Shown: positions 39,982 to 49,583, counted from the first letter of the stretch. The stretch is DNA of 64,000 bases from Verrucomicrobiota bacterium (GCA_018240015.1 JAFEGJ010000002.1:151562-215561); one strand, 5' to 3'. The notes: a model not told the origin generated them from the letters alone. Made by a program: numbers and translations.

Positions 39982-42374
39982 AAATTCCAATTCCCGGTAA
40001 GGGCTACTATGTGGGCTATAAACTTACTCCCGAATTCCCCTTGGTAACTGATGGATCCCCAAAAATAATTCCGTGCTTTGGGCTGGAAGGTCAATTCAAA
40101 TTTCGCAACTCCTAAATTTTGAGGAGTTGTGAAAGTCTGGACGGTAAACTCTTCGGGGACGCCCACGATGTAGGCGCGCAGTCTGCCCATCTGAAAGGGC
40201 TTTTTATTGACATAACTTACTTTCTCTTGAATCGTAAGAAAACACCGATCGAATTCTACGACTTCAAATAATCGTAAGCCCACTTCAGTACGGAGGAGTG
40301 AAGAGAAATGGTGGCGATGTCCCATGTTGAAGGGGTTATTCCCTTTTTCTTCGGAGCCTCCATGCCAGTTAGCGACCCAGTCGAGCATCAAAAAGGGCTC
40401 ATAGGTCATTTTCTTGCTCGAAGAGAATTTGTCGTAGCCGATTTCAAAATGAGGGGTGAGTAGCCATCCCTTCGAGTGACACTTAGAAAAGAACTCGAAA
40501 CCTGTCATGCGGACATGCCTTCGTCCATGATTTTGGAACCAGCCAGCCCAAAGGGACGTGTCGCAATAAAGGTTCTCACTGCTCCACAACGAGTAAACAA
40601 ACAAATATTCTTGGTTTGTGTTGGCAAACCCCGCGTCATTCTTTTCATGGATGTGGGTGTAAGAATAGCCCGTACCGATACCGAGGCGAGTTCTAGCGGA
40701 TACTCTGGCATCGAAAGCACATAGAAGTCCTGCTGTTGAAGGATTATAGCCGACAGATTGGTGCTCTTTCTTTTGATGAGCAAATGTTCCTAGGGCGCTC
40801 ATCCAAAATTCAAAGGGACCTTCTTCTTTCCGCTTCTCCGTTTTACTTAAAGGCACGTCCTCTGCATTAGAAGCAAGAAGCCCACTCGAATTTTTCTGCA
40901 GAGGCGCAGGGGAAAAAGAGGGGTTGTAATTATGAACGGCCTCTATTTCTCTGGCGCGCCATCCAGTGGTTTTCATGTTATTACGGGCTGTTGTTGCGCG
41001 GTCGGTTAAAGCTTGGGTAGCGGCTGCCATATTGTTTGCTGCAGAAATTTTTCCATACAGATTTCGCATAGGAGCAATGCTTTCTAAAGCTTGCACGAGT
41101 TTGCCTGAGAGCTCTGCAGGAATAAGATAAGAAACCAGCTCTGGAGCATTTATATTAATATAATCGGCGAGGATGAGGATATTGCCGTTTAGACCAGTTG
41201 TTGGAATCTGAGAAAGAAGAAAATTTGTAACTGAGACACTATTAATGGAACTTCCCGGTGGAAGAAAAGGAGAAATGTCGACAACTTCTCCTAAAGGGGT
41301 AACGAGAAAGGCGATAGCTGTATTAGAGGATGTGTTTTGGCCTCCCAAAAGGGCGGCGCCAAACTTGTTGATAGCAACACTCTTAATTACGCCACTTGCT
41401 GGCAAGCCATTGATAGGAGTCAGACTGCCAGAGGAAGAGACAAAGGCGGCGTAGGCGCTGCCACTACTTTGTCCGCCGATGAGACCATTTCCAAGACTAT
41501 TGATGGCGACGCTAAAAATATTTCCGGATGCAGGTACAGGCAAAAAGGAGGGTGCACTGCCTGATGTAACGAAAGCAGCGTAAGCGGCTGCGCCGCTTTT
41601 CCCGCCGATAAGACCCATGCCTGAGTCATTGATGGCAACGCTGTTAGTATCTCCAGGCGTCGGTAGCGAAGGCGTTGCTGAAGGTGTGGGGTTGCCAAAA
41701 GAGACAAAAGCCGCGTAAGCTGCAGTACCACTTTCACCGCCGAGGAGACCATTTCCCGAGCTATTGATCTGGACGCTACGAATAGTTCCAGCTCCTGGAC
41801 TCGTGATGACGGTAGCCGCGCTGCTGCCATAAGTGACGAAAGCAGAGTAGGCATTTGTTACATTTTGACCGCCGATGAGACCGCTTCCTGCACTATTGAG
41901 AGCGACGCTATTAATATTTCCGGTCGGTGGCAAGCCTACGATGACAGAGGTAGGCGTAGTGTTATTATAGGTGACGAAAGCGGCATAGGCGCCTCCTGTG
42001 TCTTGACCGCCGATGAGACCGCTTCCTTCGTTATTGATGGCGACGCTATTAATATTTCCAGTCAGGGGTAGGCCAAAGATGGTTGTAGGTCCGCCGCTGC
42101 CGGAGGTGACAAAAGCGGCATAGGCTCCCATGTACGATCCGCCCAGGAGGCCATTTCCCGCATCATTCAAAGCGACGCTATTAACGGGGGCTGTCAGCCC
42201 GGTGATTGGAGTGTTTGGCTGTCCAGTAGGAGAGATGAAGGTGGCGTAGCCGCCCATAGCGCTAGGTTGCCCGCCAATTAGGCCGCCGGCGATATCGGCC
42301 TGAGCCGGGCTACAGAGGGCCAGCGTGGTTAAGATATACGTAGCCGTGAAGTTGCGGTGGAGCGAATTTTTCAT
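39978..42374 (-). CDS. Autotransporter with propeller-like repeat passenger
   Basis: A 798-residue outer-membrane protein. After a signal peptide (TATYILTTLALCSPAQA) the passenger, residues ~27-390, holds eight copies of a 43-47 residue unit with GLIGGQ....AYAAFVT, most preceded by NSVAIN..G.G. A linker with Ala-rich helical sequence follows (NNMAAATQALTDRA). The translocator barrel occupies about 525-798, opening with GPFEFWMSALGTFAHQ and ending with the outer-membrane signature residue Phe (TGNWNF). Barrel strands such as LGIGTGYSYTHIH alternate as expected. It resembles chlamydial Pmp proteins in layout but has no GGAI/FxxN motifs, so it is a different passenger class. It is monocistronic. 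Confidence 0.88.
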   Translation of the reverse strand: MKNSLHRNFTATYILTTLALCSPAQADIAGGLIGGQPSAMGGYATFISPTGQPNTPITGLTAPVNSVALNDAGNGLLGGSYMGAYAAFVTSGSGGPTTIFGLPLTGNINSVAINNEGSGLIGGQDTGGAYAAFVTYNNTTPTSVIVGLPPTGNINSVALNSAGSGLIGGQNVTNAYSAFVTYGSSAATVITSPGAGTIRSVQINSSGNGLLGGESGTAAYAAFVSFGNPTPSATPSLPTPGDTNSVAINDSGMGLIGGKSGAAAYAAFVTSGSAPSFLPVPASGNIFSVAINSLGNGLIGGQSSGSAYAAFVSSSGSLTPINGLPASGVIKSVAINKFGAALLGGQNTSSNTAIAFLVTPLGEVVDISPFLPPGSSINSVSVTNFLLSQIPTTGLNGNILILADYININAPELVSYLIPAELSGKLVQALESIAPMRNLYGKISAANNMAAATQALTDRATTARNNMKTTGWRAREIEAVHNYNPSFSPAPLQKNSSGLLASNAEDVPLSKTEKRKEEGPFEFWMSALGTFAHQKKEHQSVGYNPSTAGLLCAFDARVSARTRLGIGTGYSYTHIHEKNDAGFANTNQEYLFVYSLWSSENLYCDTSLWAGWFQNHGRRHVRMTGFEFFSKCHSKGWLLTPHFEIGYDKFSSSKKMTYEPFLMLDWVANWHGGSEEKGNNPFNMGHRHHFSSLLRTEVGLRLFEVVEFDRCFLTIQEKVSYVNKKPFQMGRLRAYIVGVPEEFTVQTFTTPQNLGVAKFELTFQPKARNYFWGSISYQGEFGSKFIAHIVALTGNWNF
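41220..42296 (-). repeat. Eight tandem repeats in the autotransporter passenger
   Basis: Repeat core SVAIN..G.GLIGGQ.....AYAAFVT with period 43-47 residues. The first copy lacks its SVAIN strand, and an orphan copy of that strand (INSVSVTNF) stands after the last unit, as expected of a propeller closed by a shared blade. Confidence 0.75.
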
Positions 42375-42479
42375 ACTACTCGTTTCTTCTGAAATCTAAG
42401 GGAAAGAAATTTATATTAAAATGCTTTTTTAAAAGAAAAAATGGAAATTTTCATACGGGCCGCATGGGGAGAAATTTTG

Positions 42480-43372
42480 TTAACCGTCTGCTAGTTCCTG
42501 ACCTACCTCAAAAATAGACTGAATGCAAGCTTCGAAAGTTTTCCCAGAAGGATTTACTATCTTCCAAATCTCCTCCACGGCTGCTTGTTCATTTGCATTG
42601 CAGTCATATAAAGCAAGGTCGATGTCGAGATGCCGTGCAACGATAAGATGAACTAGCCCTACGATGCGGGGGTCGTGTCCAAAGTCTCCACAGCCGAGTT
42701 TTCAGCTGTTTATTTTGAACCTTTTGCCAGGAGGCGTATTTTCTTTGGCAAGAGTAAAAGCTGCCATAAGGGTTTGAAGGATGAATTGGACACGTTCTTT
42801 GCTTGCCTTTTCTCGCATCGTTCTTTGATCTTCCGGAATTTTATCGAGGGCCATAGCAAGTTCATCGATTTTCCAAGGATTTTCATTGGGGATGTTTAGG
42901 ACAAACCATACATTGCGAGCAAGAAGGGGGGGGTGGTTGGTTATTTTTAATGATGAGTTCTGCGGTAGATTGCCGCGCTATGTAGTTAGCAAGGCTTGGG
43001 CAGGCTGTGACCAAGCGCTCTTCTTGCACAAAACCCACGCCAAAACAGCCCCCTCCTAAATGTACAGCTGCAAAATCAGCAAAGTATTGACCGGTTTTGC
43101 CATCCTCTGAATGGCCCATACGGATAAAATCAGAGAAATACTGAATGTTAGAATTAGAGGTTTGAATCTTTTCTTTTAAGTAAGAAAACGAGTGGAATTT
43201 TTGTGGGTCTTTCAATCGATGGATGGAAAGGTCGCTGGGCAACTTTCGTTCGTTAAAAGCATGGATAGCTCTTTCAAACAAAATCAATTTATTCTTCTGT
43301 AGATCGGAGTCTGTATCTAATTCACTGCTCAGAATCCTATTCCTTATAGGCTCAAATCTGCAAGTGATCCCG
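42480..43372 (-). pseudogene. Decayed tandem copy of the C-terminal domain of the next gene upstream
   Basis: Reading the minus strand, the segment matches residues ~180-490 of the protein encoded at 43373-44818: RAIHAFNERKLPSDLSIHRL against KLAINAFNKKKLPNNISIHRL, EERLVTACPSLANYIA against EERLVTACPNLADYIA, and later ENTPPGKRFKIN and FGHDPRIVGLVHLI. Two lesions break it: a frame change at a run of eight G (42926-42933), restored if one base is removed, and an in-frame TGA after FKINS around 42702-42704. The N-terminal anchor and proline-rich part are missing. A 134-codon piece (42883-43287) remains open. Confidence 0.85.
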
Positions 43373-44818
43373 TTAAAGGTTAGTTAAACTCTGACCCATC
43401 GTTGAAAGCAGCTCGATGCACTCTTTAAAGGTTTTTCCTGCAGGTGCAATTTTGTCCCAGAGGTCTCTGGTCTTTTGTTCTTCCAGGGAATTATAACCAT
43501 GTAGAGTAAGGTCAATACCGAGGTGGTAAGCCGCTAGCATCTGAGCTACGCCCACGATTCTGGGGTCATGACCAAAACATCCATAGCCGAAATCTTTATA
43601 GTCGAGCTTTCCTCCGTTGATTTTACAACGTTTGTCAGGAGGTGTATTTTCTTTGGCAAGAGCGAAGGCTTTCATCATAGTGTCAACGATGAGCTGGACT
43701 CGCTCTTTTTTAGCTTTTCCTTTCATCGTTCTTTGGCTATGGGGTATTTCGTCCAAAGCCATTGCCAAAACATCGATCTTGAAGGGTTTTTCAAGAACTT
43801 TGACACGTTCTAAGCCTTTTCCATGACCTAGAATGTTATTGGGGATGTCGAGTAAAAACCACACGTTTTTAGCGAGAAGCGGCATTGGGTCATTGCCGGT
43901 CCTAACAAGGGTCTCGGTGTTTTTGGCGATATAGTCGGCTAAATTAGGACAAGCTGTAACTAAGCGCTCTTCTTGTGTGAAGCGTACGCCGAAACAGCTC
44001 CCACCCAATTTATCTACTGCAAAATCGGGGAAATATTGGATAGAATCTGTGCTTTCCGAGTCAGTCATTTTAAAAAAATCAGGAGTAAAGAGGACGGATG
44101 TCTGCTTGGATATTCGCACGATGTCTTCTGGTGAGTAAACGTTCTTACCCCCTTCTAGCCGATGAATGGAGATGTTGTTTGGTAGCTTTTTCTTATTGAA
44201 AGCGTTGATAGCTAACTTGAAGAGAGTTCCTTTGTCGGTAGCTGTGCTGAAGAGAAGTCCTTTCTCGAGCTTCAGGTGAGGTTCGAGCCTTGTTTTGATT
44301 AAGCGAAAATCTAAGGGTTGGAATGGTTGAGAGGTTTCTTCTGCTTTCATGGATGCTTGAGGTGTTTGAGCTTTAGGCTCTTCCTGTGGAGTCGAAGCAG
44401 GTGGGTTATTGTTTGACGGAGAGGGCTGTTTTGCCTGAGTCTCGTTTTTAGGCGGCACGACATTGGTTGGCTGAGAGGTTTCTGCTGCTTCCATGGGTGC
44501 TTGAGCTTTAGGTTCTCCCTGTGGAGTCAAAGCAGGTAGGTTATTGTTTGACGAAGAGGGCTGTTGTGCCTGAGTCTCGTTGTTAGGCGGCACGACATTG
44601 GTTAATTGAGGTTTTTTTTCTGTCTTTGGGGGTTCAGTTATAGCAGAAGTCACTTTATCATTGAGGCTCGGTTTGGAGGAGCGAGTCAGGTAGTAGACTA
44701 GGCCTCCTACCACAATGAAGGTAAAAAGAAGGGTGACTTTTCGATCGATAGAAAAGGGAAGGTTTCTTATAGGGTTGAAAAAATTACTTGTCTTAGTGGC
44801 ATCCACTTTGTCTAACAT
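43373..44818 (-). CDS. Single-span protein with proline-rich stalk and unknown C-terminal domain
   Basis: A 481-residue protein from ATG 44818, which has AAGGAG nearby; a Met nine codons earlier lacks a site. A hydrophobic segment (VTLLFTFIVVGGLVYYL, residues ~29-45) anchors it, followed by a Pro/Gln/Asn-rich stalk of two tandem units and a C-terminal domain of ~310 residues starting at PLDFRLIKTRLEPH. That domain contains FFKMTDSES, DKLGGSCFGVRFTQEERLVTACPNLADYI, FLLDIPNN and GYGCFGHDPRIVGVAQMLAAYHLGIDL. The Cys/Gly-rich segments and His-Asp pair could be catalytic but I recognise no family. A broken copy of the domain follows. Confidence 0.78.
   Translation of the reverse strand: MLDKVDATKTSNFFNPIRNLPFSIDRKVTLLFTFIVVGGLVYYLTRSSKPSLNDKVTSAITEPPKTEKKPQLTNVVPPNNETQAQQPSSSNNNLPALTPQGEPKAQAPMEAAETSQPTNVVPPKNETQAKQPSPSNNNPPASTPQEEPKAQTPQASMKAEETSQPFQPLDFRLIKTRLEPHLKLEKGLLFSTATDKGTLFKLAINAFNKKKLPNNISIHRLEGGKNVYSPEDIVRISKQTSVLFTPDFFKMTDSESTDSIQYFPDFAVDKLGGSCFGVRFTQEERLVTACPNLADYIAKNTETLVRTGNDPMPLLAKNVWFLLDIPNNILGHGKGLERVKVLEKPFKIDVLAMALDEIPHSQRTMKGKAKKERVQLIVDTMMKAFALAKENTPPDKRCKINGGKLDYKDFGYGCFGHDPRIVGVAQMLAAYHLGIDLTLHGYNSLEEQKTRDLWDKIAPAGKTFKECIELLSTMGQSLTNL
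44324..44602 (-). repeat. Two tandem 45-48 residue units in the stalk
   Basis: Both units read TNVVPP.NETQA.QPS.SNNN.PA.TPQ.EPKAQ.P and end ETSQP. The second carries a short insertion. High similarity suggests a recent in-frame duplication. Confidence 0.85.
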
Positions 44819-44843
44819 AAAAAATCTCCTTTTATTGAAAAGC

Positions 44844-44872
44844 ATTATAGAGATTTTTCATGAAAAAAGCAA
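44844..44872 (-). promoter_or_regulatory. Promoter for the single-span protein gene
   Basis: On the minus strand TTGCTT (44867-44872) and TATAAT (44844-44849) are 17 bases apart, just downstream of the symporter stop. A transcript from about 44837 leads to AAGGAG and ATG 44818. AAAAATCTC and GAGATTTTT (44820-44828, 44850-44858) also form an inverted repeat around the -10 box. Confidence 0.6.
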
Positions 44873-44875
44873 TGG

Positions 44876-46132
44876 TTATGAGCGGGGTCTTAGTACCGGC
44901 TCGCCTTCGGTGTGAGCGACTAAGACGGCGCAGGTGGAGTCGCTAAAGACGTTAACCGACGTGCGGCACATATCGAGGAGTCTATCGACAGGTAGAATGA
45001 GTGCAAGTCCTTCAGCTGGAAAGCCCATCGCATTCAGGATAATCAAAATACCGACGAGGCTAGCTGAGGGAATTCCAGCGATGCCCATGGAGGTCAAGAG
45101 GGATAAGAAGACGACCAAAATCTGGTGCATGAATGTGAGATGGATGCCATAGACTTGGGCGATGAAGAGGACGGCGACGCACTCGTAAAGGGCCGAGCCC
45201 GACATGTTGATCGAGGTGCCGAGCGGTACGACAAAGCTGCAGATGCGGTTGGAGACGCCGGCTCTTTTTTCGACGCACTCCATGGTGATAGGAAGAGTGG
45301 CGACAGAGGAGCTCGTTGAAAAGGCTGTGACAAGAGCGGGGCCCATAGCGCGGAAATGGCGGAAAGGGCTGAGTCCCATGAGGCGCATCAGGAAGGGGAT
45401 GACGAGGAGCACGTAGAAGCCAAGGCCGGAGAGAACGGTAGAGAAGAAGAGAAGGAGGGCTTGGATCGAGTCGAACCCTTGCGAGGCGATAACTTTAGCG
45501 ACCAAGCAGAAGACCCCGAAAGGCATCGCTTTCATGACATAGTGGGTCATCTTCATAAGGGTGTAAAAGAGGCCGCGCCAGAAGTTGATGAGGGTGTGGG
45601 AGGCTTCGCTGTCAATTTTGGCGAGAGCAAATCCAAAGAGCAGGCTAAAGAAGATCACGCCGAGCATGTTGCCTTGCGCTGCTGAGTCGATGATGTTGGA
45701 AGGGATGAGTTTGAGGAAAATTTGGCCGAGAGCATCTAAGTGGGTATCGACAGAGCTTTGAAGGGCGGATACTGCCGTGGATGACGAGGTGGGAATCGAC
45801 ATACTTCCGATGCCAGGTTCTATCAAATTCACAAAGACCACACCCGTCAGCACCGCCAGCAACGTCGTAAAAATATAGAAAAAGAAGGTTTTAGCTCCGA
45901 GCCGTCCAAACGACTGATCTTTGCCCATCTGGCTCAGGCCTTGAATGATAGAGGAGGCGATCAGCGGGACGACGAGAAGGGTTAGGGCGTTGAGGAAGAG
46001 CTTCCCTAGGAACGAAAAGACCTGGTAGAACGTGATTCCAAAAAGGCCAGCCTTTGTCCCTGTAAGACTGCCTACAATCATAGCCAAAACGATGGCTAGC
46101 AGGACCTGCCAAAGCATCGAAGATTTTTTCAT
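44876..46132 (-). CDS. Dicarboxylate/amino acid:cation symporter (DAACS, GltP/DctA-like)
   Basis: A 418-residue membrane protein, normal length for the family. The substrate-site signatures are clear: TAFSTSSSVATLPITMECVE (the Ser-rich hairpin), SFVVPLGTSINMSGSALYE (the NMDG-type motif, here NMSGSAL) and IPSASLVGILIILNAMGFP. NALTLLVVPLIASSII is the N-terminal conserved span. These carriers import glutamate, aspartate, serine or C4-dicarboxylates with Na+ or H+. Replacement of the usual NMDG by NMSG may shift cation or substrate use. A promoter ends two bases before the ATG. Uptake of host amino acids would suit an intracellular life. Confidence 0.92.
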   Translation of the reverse strand: MKKSSMLWQVLLAIVLAMIVGSLTGTKAGLFGITFYQVFSFLGKLFLNALTLLVVPLIASSIIQGLSQMGKDQSFGRLGAKTFFFYIFTTLLAVLTGVVFVNLIEPGIGSMSIPTSSSTAVSALQSSVDTHLDALGQIFLKLIPSNIIDSAAQGNMLGVIFFSLLFGFALAKIDSEASHTLINFWRGLFYTLMKMTHYVMKAMPFGVFCLVAKVIASQGFDSIQALLLFFSTVLSGLGFYVLLVIPFLMRLMGLSPFRHFRAMGPALVTAFSTSSSVATLPITMECVEKRAGVSNRICSFVVPLGTSINMSGSALYECVAVLFIAQVYGIHLTFMHQILVVFLSLLTSMGIAGIPSASLVGILIILNAMGFPAEGLALILPVDRLLDMCRTSVNVFSDSTCAVLVAHTEGEPVLRPRS

Positions 46133-46140
46133 AACGTGTA

Positions 46141-46169
46141 AAGATATCAGATTCAGGCGTCTATAGCAA
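46141..46169 (-). promoter_or_regulatory. Promoter for the symporter gene
   Basis: On the minus strand TTGCTA (46164-46169) and TATCTT (46141-46146) are 17 bases apart. Transcription would begin near 46134, about two bases before the ATG at 46132, again suggesting a leaderless message. Confidence 0.5.
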
Positions 46170-46203
46170 CTATTTCTAAATTGCTTGTTAGAGGAAAAGA
46201 TTT

Positions 46204-49200
46204 TTAGAATTTTTGATAGGGGAGTTCCCTGCGGCAGCGAGAGTCGATAGTAAACTTCCCATCCTTATACGTTCCCTGATGGTAATCGACATATTCCCAA
46301 GGGGCCGGACCCCCTAATGATTCTAAGTCACCCTTGCATTCTTTAAAATATTTATCAAAATAGCTGCCACAATCGCTCCAGCAGGTCTTTAAAAAAAGGC
46401 GCAGTCCCATCTGCCGAGCTTTTTCTATGCATCCAGCGAGGACCAATGTACTGGCCAAAGGCGCATTGACTGCTTCTGTTGGGGTATTGGAATATAAATT
46501 TTCAGCGTACAGCATCGGCTCTCTTGTTTCTCGATCGATTAAAATTTGAAGGACGGACCGTGCAATAATTTTTCCTTCTCGATTTTTTAGGACGATGGCT
46601 CGATTTTTCCCATCGCACATATAGGCCAGCAAGCATCTATTTCTTGTATCGCCATAGTTAATATGCTGGCAAGACAGTGTCTCGGTCCCCAGTAAAAGCA
46701 GGTCTTCCCAATGGTCAGTATCCTGAACAGTCCATCCGCTATGCTGCAGGAATTCTTTGTCTTTATTTTTTTTAAAAACATTCTCGAGATCAAAGGTTGT
46801 GAGCGAGGCCTTCCATTTTTGGAAAAGCTCGTTTCTATTCTCAAAAACAGCCTTAAGGTGGGGGTTATTCTCGAACTCATAGCGCATTTGAGGGAACTGT
46901 TTTTCCAGCACAGATATCGTGAATTTTTGCAGCAGCTTTATCGATCGATCTCGGTCTTGTTCATCCTCTACCTTTTGCAAACTTCCCCGATAGATTGCCA
47001 CAGCGCCCGGCCACCGGCTAGATTGGATAAATGTTTCGACAAAGGGTTTTACTTGCGAAGGTATTAAGTCCATGTTTTCACAGGCAAATGACCTACCAAT
47101 CTTCAGCAATTGATCGATGTCTTTCACATCGACGAGCAGTTTACCTTTCTTGCGCATTAATATGTACATGAGAGCCGAATATCCATCCCTCTGCTTGCTT
47201 CGAAAAGCTTCTAAGCGTTGCTGATAATGGGGAGCTGACTCGCGCTCTTCTTTGGGAGGGGCAGCAAGCAAAAACGCTAGCAGGTTTTGTTTATCCTTCC
47301 CAGGTAAATAATGATTTTTATTTTCCTCTTCTGCTTCACGGCTAAGGAAAATTCTATTACGATCCGGAGCTTCGCCCATAGACGCTAATTGTTCCAGTAG
47401 TCTGCTGATGGTCTGGAGGGTCACTCTATCTTTATATCCTTTCAGGCTGCCTAATATTTGTTTGGAAAGATCAGGCCCGAGTTCGAGAGGAACGAGTAGT
47501 AAAGCGATCGTATTTAAATGGCTGGGGCAGCCTTTGATCTCGGCCCAAGCAGCCCTTTTTTGCGGGTCGCAAAAAATACGCAAGAAAGTATGGGTAAGAG
47601 ATTCGCGCAAAGATGCGTCGGTCAGGGCGAAAATATCGCCTATCACATTCTGCACCTGCTTGTTTTCTTTTATGGATCTTAAAAGGGAAGGATCAAAATA
47701 ACAGCGAGTTAAAAATTCTCTCAACCACTTTAGATGCTCGATGATTTGCTGAGGATTATTCAATTTATTAAATGTTGGCGCAACTATTTGTTGCACGATT
47801 TCTAAATCTAGTCCTTGTTTCTTGCCCCATTCGAAAAGATCATTAAATTTTTTGCGCAGCTTGTCCGGGGATTCTGATTCGATGTCTTTCAATTCCTCTT
47901 TCATACCATCTAGGCGAGGCCACATCTCTTTCCCATTAGATTCTTCTATAAATGCTTTCAATCCTCGCAGCGATGGTTCCCAGCATTTTTGTTTAATACC
48001 CTCATGGTACGCGTGCAGCAGCCAATCTTTATGAGAAGGCTTACCGACGAGTGCATTGTATAAAGCGCCTCGTTGAGTTATGAACCAGCGCGGGTTTCCT
48101 TCAATGAGGACTTGTATAATTTGGGGATCCAACAATGAAAATCCTAATTGCTCCAGAGCTCCAACGGCGGCTTCCTGATCACTTTGGGCTAGAATGCGCC
48201 ATATTTCAAAATAGTGAGACTGCAGAGTCGGAAAGTTTGTTATATTTTTTGCAAATTGTTTTGGAAAGCTTCTTGCTATTGCTTTGACAAGTTCTAAGAT
48301 TTTCGTGGGATCTGTTGCACCGAATTGGGCGAAATAAGCATAGTCATAATTGAAATAACTTCTCTGAAACATCACATACTGATGAAAGGCTGCATAAAGC
48401 ATGTCTGGATCAGAAATTCCTTGAGAAGTCAAAAACTTCTTCAAATTGGCAGGATTTATCACTACATCGGGGAAATAGCGGAAGAATTCTTTTACAATAG
48501 GAAGGATGTTTTTGGGGTCAGTTATTTGCAGCAAACGAATCACCGCTTCATAAGAGCCACTCTTATGGGATGGATACCGCTGCCTCGTTTCTAGCATGTA
48601 TTTGCCAAGGCCAGGGATGATCATTTCTGTTCTTTGGGCTTCCGATAAGCCAAATTCCATTGCTTCTTCGATAAATCGACCTGGATTATGTTGGGCTAGT
48701 AAAGAGGCAAGTTCAGAGATGTCTTCTTTATTGGATAATTCTTTTATAATTTGTGAAATGGACCCATCTAAATGAACAAGTTTTATTCCTATCGACTTAA
48801 TGATATTGTCGCATGCCTTTTGGTCTATATTCTTCAAATTGCGCAGGAGTTTAACTAGTTCTAAGGCCTCATTGTCTTTGAAATGTTGCTTTTCCATGAA
48901 AGAAATAAGTTCAAGAACGTCATTTTCATTTGAAATATTCATTTCTTTTATAAAAGTTGCTAGAGAAAATTTATCGTTATATGAACTACGTTTAACAAGT
49001 TTTATTCCGATTTCTTTAGCCATCAGTTCAGCTAATTTTGGATCTACATCTTTAAGGTTTTGTAATTGCTTGCCAATGTCTTGTAGTTTTTCGAAATTGT
49101 AATTCTCTATAACCTGCTTGAATATTTCACGTATTTCTTCACTTTCACTTTGGAATGCTTTAGCAAGGTTAGAGAGCATTTCCAGCGAGTTCGAAAGAAC

Positions 49201-49551
49201 AAACAGTGTTTTAATTATATTGTTGCGGGAAGCTTTAGAAAGAGAAAAGAAGAGCTGTGTGAGTTGCTCTTCGTTTTTTCCGCATTCTCCGATTTCGGAA
49301 AATAGGGCACAAGTTTTTTTTATGAGGTTGCTTTCTAAGTTTTCAATGACCCTTTCTATATAGTAAACGGACGGCTCAGGGGGGCTTTCTCCGGAAAGAC
49401 TTTTTATCTCCTCTGAAAAGGCATGAAATAATCCCTTACATTTTGCTTCGCTTTCAGGATCGAATATGTTCAACTGCCGCAAGCGTGCAATGTAGGAATT
49501 ATAAATGGGCACTTCCGAATTGCTCTGCGATATTTTGTCTGTAATACTCAT
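46204..49551 (-). CDS. Large alpha-helical unknown protein
   Basis: A 1115-residue protein from the Met before SITDKISQ (49551); an earlier Met at 49572 is possible. Most of it is helical with Leu-rich, Lys/Glu-rich spacing typical of superhelical scaffolds (for example DPKLAELMAKEIGIKLV and DQKACDNIIKSIGIKLV, two related segments near 180 and 265 that indicate internal repeats). The last ~170 residues differ: YGDTRNRCLLAYMCDGKN, GKIIARSVLQILIDRET, PLASTLVLAGCIEKARQMG and FLKTCWSDCGSYF form an alpha/beta domain with several Cys, with a faint likeness to acetyltransferase folds. I recognise no family. There is no signal peptide or membrane span. It is divergent from the F-box-like gene. Confidence 0.75.
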   Translation of the reverse strand: MSITDKISQSNSEVPIYNSYIARLRQLNIFDPESEAKCKGLFHAFSEEIKSLSGESPPEPSVYYIERVIENLESNLIKKTCALFSEIGECGKNEEQLTQLFFSLSKASRNNIIKTLFVLSNSLEMLSNLAKAFQSESEEIREIFKQVIENYNFEKLQDIGKQLQNLKDVDPKLAELMAKEIGIKLVKRSSYNDKFSLATFIKEMNISNENDVLELISFMEKQHFKDNEALELVKLLRNLKNIDQKACDNIIKSIGIKLVHLDGSISQIIKELSNKEDISELASLLAQHNPGRFIEEAMEFGLSEAQRTEMIIPGLGKYMLETRQRYPSHKSGSYEAVIRLLQITDPKNILPIVKEFFRYFPDVVINPANLKKFLTSQGISDPDMLYAAFHQYVMFQRSYFNYDYAYFAQFGATDPTKILELVKAIARSFPKQFAKNITNFPTLQSHYFEIWRILAQSDQEAAVGALEQLGFSLLDPQIIQVLIEGNPRWFITQRGALYNALVGKPSHKDWLLHAYHEGIKQKCWEPSLRGLKAFIEESNGKEMWPRLDGMKEELKDIESESPDKLRKKFNDLFEWGKKQGLDLEIVQQIVAPTFNKLNNPQQIIEHLKWLREFLTRCYFDPSLLRSIKENKQVQNVIGDIFALTDASLRESLTHTFLRIFCDPQKRAAWAEIKGCPSHLNTIALLLVPLELGPDLSKQILGSLKGYKDRVTLQTISRLLEQLASMGEAPDRNRIFLSREAEEENKNHYLPGKDKQNLLAFLLAAPPKEERESAPHYQQRLEAFRSKQRDGYSALMYILMRKKGKLLVDVKDIDQLLKIGRSFACENMDLIPSQVKPFVETFIQSSRWPGAVAIYRGSLQKVEDEQDRDRSIKLLQKFTISVLEKQFPQMRYEFENNPHLKAVFENRNELFQKWKASLTTFDLENVFKKNKDKEFLQHSGWTVQDTDHWEDLLLLGTETLSCQHINYGDTRNRCLLAYMCDGKNRAIVLKNREGKIIARSVLQILIDRETREPMLYAENLYSNTPTEAVNAPLASTLVLAGCIEKARQMGLRLFLKTCWSDCGSYFDKYFKECKGDLESLGGPAPWEYVDYHQGTYKDGKFTIDSRCRRELPYQKF

Positions 49552-49583
49552 AATAATCTTTGTTTTTAACAATGCAAATAATA

